IMG/VR virus record: IMGVR_UViG_3300045253_000066
Coordinates: 1-38,018 of that record
Origin: a virus
Strand: one strand, 5' to 3'
DNA length: 38,018 bases
Below, piece after piece: positions 6,564 to 13,548 of the stretch. Both the position numbers and the translations under genes were made by a program. Numbering within the stretch: the stretch's first letter is position 1; every line of letters begins with the position of its first letter. Under the pieces are notes generated by a model. The model made no database searches, had not been told where the DNA came from, and worked only from the letters and a program-made list of their open reading frames with translations.

Positions 6564-6932
6564 TCAGTGCCCCTTCAGCGCTAGAACAATGGCCACAACC
6601 GTGCTGATCACTCCAATAGCGCCGACCAGGATCGCCCAACCGGCGTTCAGCCCCGCGCCCTTCCCGTCGATCCGGTCCAGCCGCGATATCAGCCCGTTGA
6701 CCAGCTTCTCCAGCGCCTCCACCTCGGCCTTGGTGGCCACCCCGACGCGGAGTTCGTTGAGCAGGTCCAGGCGCTTGTCGATGGACACCACCGACACCTG
6801 CAGGGCCCGCTGCTGCTCGGCCAGCGCGGTCTCGACGGCCTTGGTGGAGGTGGTGTGCCGCTCGTCCAGCATGGTGCGCAGGTCGTCGTGCTGGCGTTGG
6901 AAGTACTCCCGCAGCGGGACGGAGTCGGGCAC
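6564..6932 (-). CDS. coiled-coil protein with C-terminal membrane anchor
   Basis: A 122-aa protein starting at GTG 6932, just inside the end of the previous gene, with no strong ribosome site, so coupling is likely. Residues 5-90 are a long coiled coil (LREYFQRQHDDLRTMLDE, VEALEKLVNGLISRLDRID). A C-terminal membrane helix follows (about 97-118, AILVGAIGVISTVVAIVLAL). Proteins with this layout are common after tail genes in actinophages and are sometimes called haemolysin-like or holin-like. The exact role is unknown. Confidence 0.7.
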   Translation of the reverse strand: MPDSVPLREYFQRQHDDLRTMLDERHTTSTKAVETALAEQQRALQVSVVSIDKRLDLLNELRVGVATKAEVEALEKLVNGLISRLDRIDGKGAGLNAGWAILVGAIGVISTVVAIVLALKGH

Positions 6933-6934
6933 GG

Positions 6935-7243
6935 TCAGGGCAGCGTGACCGTGTAGCCGGGGTTGACCACCTGGGAGTCCACCTGCATGTCGCAGATGCC
7001 GTGCCCGTTGAGCAGCACCCAGCAGTAATCGCCGACGGACGGGATGTACGCGGGATTCACCACCAGGAACGGGCTGACCTGAGTGGAGTTGTTCAGCGTG
7101 ACCTGGGCGTACTTGCCGCCCCCGGACACGGCCGTGACGATGGCTTGGCGCCGGCGCAGCTTCGGCGGGGGCTGCACGCGCGCCGCCGCGCCCCGACCCT
7201 TGCTGGCCAGCGCGCGGCCCAGCGCGGCGTGTCCGAGGTCCAC
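6935..7243 (-). CDS. small beta-rich virion-associated protein
   Basis: A 102-aa protein. GTG 7243 was chosen because GGAGG sits 6 bases upstream; the longer frame reads as a shadow of the preceding gene. The basic N-terminus (ASKGRGAAARVQPPPKLRRR) leads to an OB-like beta segment: QAIVTAVSGGGKYAQVTL, then VGDYCWVLLNGHG. Small OB-like proteins of this kind often follow minor tail genes and may be tail-tip components. Assignment by position only. Confidence 0.65.
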   Translation of the reverse strand: MDLGHAALGRALASKGRGAAARVQPPPKLRRRQAIVTAVSGGGKYAQVTLNNSTQVSPFLVVNPAYIPSVGDYCWVLLNGHGICDMQVDSQVVNPGYTVTLP

Positions 7244-7254
7244 GGTCAGCCTCC

Positions 7255-7842
7255 CTACGGGTGGGCGAGCGCGAGAGTGGCGCCGTAGATCGTGGTCGTC
7301 GTGGATGACCCGTTCTGGGCTGTCAACATCGCGTAGGTCTGGGCGGTCGAGTCGAATGTGCCCGAGGTGGCGGGCGCGGACGGCGTGCACAGGGTGACCG
7401 CCGCGTTGGACATGTGCGCCGATCCCAGGTGTGTCGCCGACGCCCCGATGGCCGACACGCCCGACACTCCGACCACGTTGAACGCGTTGGCGTGGGTGGC
7501 GTCCGCCCACAGGATCACCGCGGTGTTGGTGGCCGGGTTGGAGTTGGAGGTGCCCACCCGAACCCGCACGTTGTGCACGCTGGTGGCCGCGGACTTGCCG
7601 GACAGCACGGCCGTGAACGTCGAGCCGACCACGAGGCTGTTCGCCGGCAGCGGCAGTACGCACAGCACCGTCTCGACCGTGGTCAGCACCGTGGCGCCGG
7701 CAACAGCCGCCGTGGTCACGGAGTTGAAGGTCGCGCGGGTGTCCAGGTCGGTGATGGCGGAGTTGAGCTGCAGCAGGTTCGCCGCCGACAACGGGCTGGC
7801 GGTGCTGGGGACGTCGGCCCAAGCTGGCAGCGTATAAGCCAT
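7255..7842 (-). CDS. minor tail / fibre protein
   Basis: A 195-aa protein, ATG 7842, with AAGGAG 8 bases upstream. It opens with YTLPAWADVPSTASPLSAAN and LLQLNSAITDLDTR, a form seen at the N-terminus of many actinophage tail proteins that dock onto the baseplate. The rest is a Thr/Ser/Ala-rich beta domain (LPLPANSLVVGSTFTAVLSG, VRVRVGTSNSNPATNTAVIL) like a virion fibre head domain. Probably a receptor-binding or distal tail component. Confidence 0.7.
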   Translation of the reverse strand: MAYTLPAWADVPSTASPLSAANLLQLNSAITDLDTRATFNSVTTAAVAGATVLTTVETVLCVLPLPANSLVVGSTFTAVLSGKSAATSVHNVRVRVGTSNSNPATNTAVILWADATHANAFNVVGVSGVSAIGASATHLGSAHMSNAAVTLCTPSAPATSGTFDSTAQTYAMLTAQNGSSTTTTIYGATLALAHP

Positions 7843-7862
7843 CTAGCTGGTCTCCTTCATGA

Positions 7863-10022
7863 TCAGGAGCCGTCCGGGTACAGGCTTGGGCTCGGGTACA
7901 ACGTCGCCCTCGGGAACAGTGGCGTGGGGACCGACGACGGAATCGGCGACACATCGCCCTGCCGGTAGATGTCGCTGCTCTGCACCCCGTTGGGGCCGAG
8001 CGGGAAGGTCCAGCCGTTGATCTGGTAAGTGCCAGAGATCCCGGCCAGCGGGCGAACCACCGCGACCAGGTCGGACTGTTCGAGGAATGGCACCGGGAGG
8101 TGGTCGAGCTTGAGGGTCTCCTCGGTACCGCTGGAAAACCGGCCGATCGCGTCGGCGGCCTGCTGGCACTGCACGGTGGTGCCCAGCAGCACGCTCTGGT
8201 AGACCGTCGTGACGTCGCCGAAGTCGGAGTAGAGGTTCGTGTTCGACGCCGGGTCGATGTTGAACCACTCGGCCATCACCGGCAGCCCGGACGGGTTGTT
8301 CGTCGACTCGCCCTGGGCGATCACGTGGCTGAACGTGGTCGCGTCGTCCACGGTCTTGGTGTAGCCGCAGATGGTGGGGCGGTTGCCATCGGACCCATCC
8401 GAAATGGTCCACACCGGGGCGTCCACGCTGGGGTCGGGCATCGGGCGGGTGGTGAGCTCACCCCAGATGTTGAAGTAGATCTCCCACCCGATCGAGGCCA
8501 CCAACTCCTTCAGATCGTTCCACGGGTCGTTCTGGCCCTGGTCGGATCCGAACACCATCGGCCCTTGCAGCACGTGCGGGGTGCTGCCGAGGTTGAGCTT
8601 GACGTCGGGCATCCGGCTGACCGCGATCAGCGCGACGGCGTCCATGACGTTGGTGCCGCCGGCCACGAAGAACACGTCGTCCCAGGTGCGCCGGGAGATG
8701 ATGTAGCTGTAGTCCGGAGCGATCAGCGTGACGACCATGCCGCCACCGACGGTGGTGCCCCCGCCGCCGGCGACGCCGCTGCTGCCGGCCCCACCGCTTC
8801 CGCCCGCGCCACCGCCGCTGGAGCCACCGGACTCGACCACGTCCTGGGCGTTGATGACGAACGTGCCCAGCGGCAGCATCTCGTCATGCCCGTCGTCGAC
8901 CGCGATTCGGGGCCATAAATCCGACACCTGCGCCGGGGTGTCGCCGGCGTTGATCCGGGTTTCGGTGACCTGGTAGCCGACGACGGTGGCGGTGGTGTTG
9001 CCCTTGTTCAGGTTCGGGATTGGGCCACCGTTGACCGCGAGCTGCCAGGTGGCGCCGCCATCGATACTGGTCTTGACCGTGACCGTGCTGCCCGCCGATC
9101 CCGGGATCACCGTCCAGGTCAGCAGCGAGTTCTGCACCGGGTCGCCGGGCAGGATGTCCCAGTCGGTCCACTGGGACTGGGTCTTGAACAGGATGACGCC
9201 GGGGGTGTCAGTCTCGGTGACCGCCGCGACCGGGAACGAGGTGGCGCCGGTACTGGCCAGGGTGATCGTGCCGGGGGTGTCGGTCTCGGTGACGGCCGCG
9301 ACCGCGAAGGTCTGGTCCGGGGCCGGGCGAAGAACCGTGGAGAATACGATGCCTTGCTCAGGTCCGGGCGCAACGATCTGGGCGGTTTTCGTGCCTGTGG
9401 TGGTCGACGAGCTATACGACTGTCCGGCCAGGAATGAGCCGCTCTGCGCGGGGGGGTCGTTATTGGGGTCGACCGTGTAGCCGGAACCTGAGTTGTCGGC
9501 GTGCGCGAGCTCGGTCATGCCTGAAGGAAGCGAATACACCGTGGCGTTGAACCCGAAGTAGGCGCACAGCAGCACCTGCCCGGCCGTGACCGAGACGCTG
9601 GCGACGGTCAGGTTCACCGGGGCTGGGCCGTTGGTGTTCACCCGCGCGGTGGCGAATGTCGGAGTCTGGGTGGCGTCCCAGTTCCGGATGGTCACCGCGG
9701 AGATGTCGAACTGTGGTTTCGTACTGGTCAACCCGACCGCAAGTCCATCGGCGGGGTTGACGGGCAGAATCCGCCAGAACACGGCGTCAAGGGGGTTCAG
9801 GTACTGAGCACTGCTGAAGGTGACCCTGTTCCATCCGGAGTTACTGGACCACCCGGAAGATCCCCCGGAGTCCATGCACTGGACGAAGACAATCCGCAGG
9901 TCGCCTACTTGAGCGTTGTCCCCCACGGGCAACACCAGACCTGGAATGCCAGTGGCGTTCACGAACTTGATGGTTGGACTGGAGTTGCACGCCGGGTCCA
10001 GGAACTGCAGAGCCTGGGCCAC
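7863..10022 (-). CDS. minor tail protein with C-terminal half of a DUF5047-like protein
   Basis: A 719-aa protein, GTG 10022. Residues 1-240 form a beta domain (MAQALQFLDPACNSSPTIKF). Residues 243-280 hold a twofold short repeat, VAAVTETDTPG. A beta-sandwich follows (WTDWDILPGDP, VKTSIDGGATWQLAVNGGPI). From about residue 378, DEMLPLGTFVINAQDVVESG and the rest to the end resemble the C-terminal half of actinophage DUF5047-type minor tail proteins, interrupted by a Gly/Ser linker (GGSSGGGAGGSGGAGSSG). The matching N-terminal half is encoded upstream at 10891-10532. It is probably part of the tail tip. Confidence 0.75.
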   Translation of the reverse strand: MAQALQFLDPACNSSPTIKFVNATGIPGLVLPVGDNAQVGDLRIVFVQCMDSGGSSGWSSNSGWNRVTFSSAQYLNPLDAVFWRILPVNPADGLAVGLTSTKPQFDISAVTIRNWDATQTPTFATARVNTNGPAPVNLTVASVSVTAGQVLLCAYFGFNATVYSLPSGMTELAHADNSGSGYTVDPNNDPPAQSGSFLAGQSYSSSTTTGTKTAQIVAPGPEQGIVFSTVLRPAPDQTFAVAAVTETDTPGTITLASTGATSFPVAAVTETDTPGVILFKTQSQWTDWDILPGDPVQNSLLTWTVIPGSAGSTVTVKTSIDGGATWQLAVNGGPIPNLNKGNTTATVVGYQVTETRINAGDTPAQVSDLWPRIAVDDGHDEMLPLGTFVINAQDVVESGGSSGGGAGGSGGAGSSGVAGGGGTTVGGGMVVTLIAPDYSYIISRRTWDDVFFVAGGTNVMDAVALIAVSRMPDVKLNLGSTPHVLQGPMVFGSDQGQNDPWNDLKELVASIGWEIYFNIWGELTTRPMPDPSVDAPVWTISDGSDGNRPTICGYTKTVDDATTFSHVIAQGESTNNPSGLPVMAEWFNIDPASNTNLYSDFGDVTTVYQSVLLGTTVQCQQAADAIGRFSSGTEETLKLDHLPVPFLEQSDLVAVVRPLAGISGTYQINGWTFPLGPNGVQSSDIYRQGDVSPIPSSVPTPLFPRATLYPSPSLYPDGS

Positions 10023-10023
10023 C

Positions 10024-10350
10024 TCAGGCCGCCGTCGCCACCACGGTCGAGATGGTGGCCGTGGCGTTGGTGCCGTTCGGGGTGAACGAGATGTCGTGCT
10101 TGGTCAGCGGGATCTTCGAGGAGTCCGCCGCGCCGGAGGTGGGTCGGTAGGCGACGATCAGCGCGTTGTGGGCGACGCTGGAGGCGTTGCCCAAGCTCGT
10201 CCAGGTCGGGTTGGCGAAGGTGAAGGTCTGCACGTCGGTGGAGTTGTTCGGGACGATGCTGATCGAACTGGCCAGTAGGCGGGCGTAGTTGAGGGCCGTG
10301 GACTCGGTGTTGCCGGCGAGGATCGCCGCGACCGATGCGTAGTCGCGCAT
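10024..10350 (-). CDS. minor tail / fibre protein, true start unclear
   Basis: The frame from the first standard start (ATG 10350) encodes 108 aa: VAAILAGNTESTALNYARLL, then a beta-rich region ending ISTVVATAA. Protein-like sequence continues upstream in the same frame as FNISKGKINYYASLPLG and DALEIILLQSTVVADAT, back to about 10458. It has no ATG, GTG or TTG there, and ACA stands where a start codon would be expected. Either a rare start is used or the original start has been lost. The family resembles small actinophage minor tail proteins that begin with a FxISKG-type segment. The stop is 2 bases before the next GTG. Confidence 0.65.
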   Translation of the reverse strand: MRDYASVAAILAGNTESTALNYARLLASSISIVPNNSTDVQTFTFANPTWTSLGNASSVAHNALIVAYRPTSGAADSSKIPLTKHDISFTPNGTNATATISTVVATAA

Positions 10351-10487
10351 GGTGGCGTCAGCGACGACAGTGCTCTGCAGTAGAATGATCTCGAGCGCGT
10401 CGGTACCCAGCGGGAGGGACGCGTAATAGTTGATCTTGCCTTTTGAAATGTTGAACGCTGTACTGATCGGGCACCCCCAGCATGAGA

Positions 10488-10510
10488 AACCGCCCCTGAC
10501 CAGGGCGGTT
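10488..10510 (-). terminator. intergenic hairpin between minor tail genes
   Basis: AACCGCCC (10488-10495) and GGGCGGTT (10503-10510) form a perfect 8-bp stem with a 7-base loop. On the minus strand it follows the gene at 10891-10532 and is trailed only by TTTCTC, so termination would be partial. It stands in the 180-base gap where the DUF5047-like gene appears to be split. Confidence 0.45.
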
Positions 10511-10531
10511 AAGAGGACAGGAAGAGGGGCG

Positions 10532-10891
10532 TCAGACCATCGTCAGCGTGCCGCCGGCGCCGGTCGTGCCGACGTGCGTGCCACTGGCCCACGAGGCGGC
10601 GTCGTTGCGCCGCTTGCCAATGATCGTGGTGTGATGGATCCGCGCGCCCCAGTACGGGCGCAGCCGCATCTGAAACGGGATCAAACCGGCCTGAGCCAGG
10701 GTGCCGTTCGGGTCGGCGACGGTCAGCTTCAACGTACGCAGCCGGGCGGCGGTGTTGTCGACCTGGACGCTGCCGTCGATGACCACGTCGAGTTGGTCGA
10801 TCACCTGGTCGTGCACGATCACGTCGCAGCGGGTGCGCAGGGTCTTGCTGGTCTGAACCGCATCCCGCAGCGCGGCGCTGACTCCGATCAT
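10532..10891 (-). CDS. N-terminal half of a DUF5047-like minor tail protein
   Basis: A 119-aa protein. ATG 10891 overlaps the previous stop (ATGA) and has GGAGG upstream. Residues 1-75 match the typical opening of actinophage DUF5047-type tail proteins: SAALRDAVQTSKTLRTRCDV, VIDGSVQVDNTAARLRTLKL, RLRPYWGARI. After that it reads AASWASGTHVGTTGAGGTL and stops. A full-length relative would be expected to continue into the PLGTF segment, which is found instead in the gene at 10022-7863. The short size and the partner half downstream suggest a split gene. Confidence 0.75.
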   Translation of the reverse strand: MIGVSAALRDAVQTSKTLRTRCDVIVHDQVIDQLDVVIDGSVQVDNTAARLRTLKLTVADPNGTLAQAGLIPFQMRLRPYWGARIHHTTIIGKRRNDAASWASGTHVGTTGAGGTLTMV

Positions 10892-13548
10892 GCGCTTCCC
10901 ACCTCCGTGTATGGCACCGTTCCCTTGCGGTACTGCACGCCATTGGCGGCGGTCAGCTCCCACTTCCAGGTCTTCGCCTGCCCGCTCTGGCCGGGCACCA
11001 GCCGTACGTAGCGCACACCGCCGGCCGGGTCGCACAGGATCAGCGTGCGCCCGATCAGGTCCAGGGCGTCGAACGCGGCCCACTGGGCGTCACCGGCGCG
11101 GCTGTGCACGAACATCACCGTCAGCGTGCCCTCGGTGCCGTACCGGCCGTTCTCGGTGACCACCGGGTAGATGGTGTCCGCGTCGGTGCCCAGCACGTAG
11201 GCGGTTCCGAAGCTCTTGGACTGGGTGACCTGGTCACCCTCGTAGAACACCGGCAGCTTCGTGTTGGACAGGTAGTTCAATCGGTCTTTGAGCCACCACA
11301 CCCCGCCGCTGACCGTCGGGGTGACCGACACCGTGTTCGAGTACGCCGCCGCCGGCTGCGCCACCCCGCTGACCATCTTGAAGCTCAACACCTGGTAGGT
11401 ACTGGGCAGGTTCGATGGGGCCTCGTTGTCCACGATCGTCACCGGCGTCATGCCGTTGGCCGGGACCGCCGCGGACCCGAACACCGGCACGTATGGGGCG
11501 CCGTTGCGGGAGACCACGAACCGGAAGTAGTCGGTGCTCGGCGAACTTGAGGACGGCACGGCGGTGAGCGGGACTGTGTTGGTGGCCGGATCCCAGCCGG
11601 TGCTGGACAGCACCGCGTTGGGACACGCGGTGATGGACTGGGTCCAGGTGATCGAGCTGGTGTTGGTGTAGAACTCGGTCGGCCCGTCCCAGGTCTGGGT
11701 GGCCTCGCAGTTCCCGGTGTAGTACACACTCCCTCGCCGACGAGCAAGCCAGGTTCCGTTCTTGAGCGTAGGGCACCAGACAGCTCCATCGTGGTTCACC
11801 CACTTAGCCTGGAATCGACCGGGCTGCGAGGCCGCTCCCATGGGCTCTAGCCGAGTTTTACCACGAATTCCTAGCGAGTAGCACCCATCGGCACGACGGG
11901 TACTCAAATTAGACGCCTTCCCAAGTAAAGAGCACGCCATCTGCACGGGGGCCAACCGGTCGGCGCTTTTCTGTACCACTACGGGGTTAGTGCCCCCCCT
12001 GCATCCATCTGCATCAATACTGCGCTCAACGAAAAGCGAAAGCTGCGAAGCCGTCAGTTCTGATATGAATCGGGAATTGACAACCTTGTAGTTGTCCATA
12101 TGGGTGACTACAGGAGCAGCAGCCGCGGCATTGAGGATGAATACAGTGCGTCCATTGCCCCTGTCATGTTCGCGCCACGCAGGATACGGAGCCCGGGGCG
12201 CTCGGCGAGAGTTCTTCCGGTCAGCCTCAGCGTTCCTTGGCTTGAAGCTTCTCAGGTCTCCAACGACCGGAGGACCGTAAAGATCAGTTAGAGCGCGACG
12301 GATATTCGCGCAATGCCCGGGGTTGACAGAGTGCGACTGGTAGATGTTTAGGCCGCCTCCGCTGATCAGGGTGCCCTCAGTCCAAGCCCACGCCACGAGT
12401 TCAACCACCGCATCGTGGTACTTGGCCTCGGTGGGCAAGTCCACGCACGGTGCGGCCAACGTGATCCAGTTAGCCCTCTTCAGCGTGGAGGAAGTCTTCC
12501 ATGCCCGGTTATTGCTCACGTTGACCACGGGCCACCGATGGTCCTCTGTTGTCAACGAAGAATGATTCTGGCCTTCCATGCTCAACATGCGGCGGGTCTT
12601 CGGGCCAAAGTCATGTATATGGGTCACTGGCTGCCACTCAGACAGTCCAGTTTCATGATTAAGGGTGAGAGCAACGTCCCCCACGCTCAGTTGTCCCCGA
12701 GACTTCCAACCGTCTATCGTCAGAATCTCGGTTTCCATATCTACACAATACGCGGTATAGGAGCCGTTGGGCAGCGGCTTGTCCACGATCCACTGCGTCT
12801 GCTGGCCCAGCACCCACCCGGAGTCGGCATAGCCGGGAGAGGTGCCCGCGACGAACCCGACGGCGGCGATCTGCGCGGCGGTGTAGATCACCGTGCGACT
12901 GGCCTTCTGCGGCAGCCCGTCGGTGTTGTTGACATACGTCCAGGTGACCGTGGGGGTGCTGGTCGTGGTGACCGGACTGCTCGGTCCAGTGGCGGTGAGC
13001 GTGGCCGCGACGTTGTAGTTGATGTCCAGGTAGACCTCGGACACCCGCCGGCTGGCCGCCAGCAGATCCGTGCGGCCGATCTCCAGGTAGAAGTTGCTGG
13101 CGAAGTCCGAGACCGTCCACGGGGTGCCGTCCGGGGCGGTCTTGTTGCTGCGGATCGTCTGGGTCACCCACTGGCCGGTCGTGGTCTGCGGGTGCGGGGC
13201 GAACCACTGCAACTTCTGGATGTCCAGCGCGCTGGTCAGCAGGAACACGTCCGGGCTGTCATTGACGCACAGCCCGAAGTAGCACTGGGGCGGCGACGTG
13301 GCGGCGGTGACGGTGAAGTCCCGCTCGCGCAGGGTCACCGACTGGATCTGCGCGCCGGCTGGCAGCGTGAGCGGCCCGAACCCCAGCTGCAGCACCTGGT
13401 TGGAGTTGCGGCAGCCGCTGGCGAAGTCGACGTAGGTCGCATCGGTGCTGTCGGCCAGGATCGTGGGCAGCGAGCCACCGGTCAGGGTCACACCGGTGCC
13501 CGCGGACTTCAACGACGTCGGGCGCAGGGTGACGGTCTGGTAGGTCAC
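10888..13548 (-). CDS. minor tail protein interrupted by an intein
   Basis: An 886-aa precursor, ATG 13548, overlapping the tape measure stop. Exteins are residues 1-267 and 614-886 (540 aa after splicing). They are beta-rich with Ig/carbohydrate-type segments: PTSLKSAGTGVTLTGGSLPT, WTYVNNTDGLPQKASRTVIY, NAVLSSTGWDPATNTVPLTA. They end in VRYVRLVPGQSGQAKTWKWE, typical of proteins directly after the tape measure. It probably forms part of the tail tip. The intein (268-613) sits between SYTAY and CEATQTW and must excise for a continuous product. Confidence 0.8.
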   Translation of the reverse strand: MTYQTVTLRPTSLKSAGTGVTLTGGSLPTILADSTDATYVDFASGCRNSNQVLQLGFGPLTLPAGAQIQSVTLRERDFTVTAATSPPQCYFGLCVNDSPDVFLLTSALDIQKLQWFAPHPQTTTGQWVTQTIRSNKTAPDGTPWTVSDFASNFYLEIGRTDLLAASRRVSEVYLDINYNVAATLTATGPSSPVTTTSTPTVTWTYVNNTDGLPQKASRTVIYTAAQIAAVGFVAGTSPGYADSGWVLGQQTQWIVDKPLPNGSYTAYCVDMETEILTIDGWKSRGQLSVGDVALTLNHETGLSEWQPVTHIHDFGPKTRRMLSMEGQNHSSLTTEDHRWPVVNVSNNRAWKTSSTLKRANWITLAAPCVDLPTEAKYHDAVVELVAWAWTEGTLISGGGLNIYQSHSVNPGHCANIRRALTDLYGPPVVGDLRSFKPRNAEADRKNSRRAPRAPYPAWREHDRGNGRTVFILNAAAAAPVVTHMDNYKVVNSRFISELTASQLSLFVERSIDADGCRGGTNPVVVQKSADRLAPVQMACSLLGKASNLSTRRADGCYSLGIRGKTRLEPMGAASQPGRFQAKWVNHDGAVWCPTLKNGTWLARRRGSVYYTGNCEATQTWDGPTEFYTNTSSITWTQSITACPNAVLSSTGWDPATNTVPLTAVPSSSSPSTDYFRFVVSRNGAPYVPVFGSAAVPANGMTPVTIVDNEAPSNLPSTYQVLSFKMVSGVAQPAAAYSNTVSVTPTVSGGVWWLKDRLNYLSNTKLPVFYEGDQVTQSKSFGTAYVLGTDADTIYPVVTENGRYGTEGTLTVMFVHSRAGDAQWAAFDALDLIGRTLILCDPAGGVRYVRLVPGQSGQAKTWKWELTAANGVQYRKGTVPYTEVGSA
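11710..12747 (-). mobile_element. intein with degenerate LAGLIDADG endonuclease (minor tail protein)
   Basis: A 346-aa intein. It begins with Cys1 (CVDMETEILTIDGWKSRG, block A). Block B is LTTEDHRWPV. The C-terminal end is WLARRRGSVYYTGN, followed by Cys+1. The usual penultimate His is replaced by Gly, a variant known in some functional inteins. The endonuclease half is weakly conserved: LVAWAWTEGTL for the first LAGLIDADG helix and LFVERSIDADG for the second. By eye the base composition is lower in GC than both exteins, which suggests recent acquisition. Confidence 0.85.

Noticed and set aside
10351-10534. Frameshift fusion of the 119-aa tail gene with the fibre gene downstream
   Set aside because: The linking reading is not protein-like and a hairpin stands between them; a lost or rare start codon explains the upstream sequence better.
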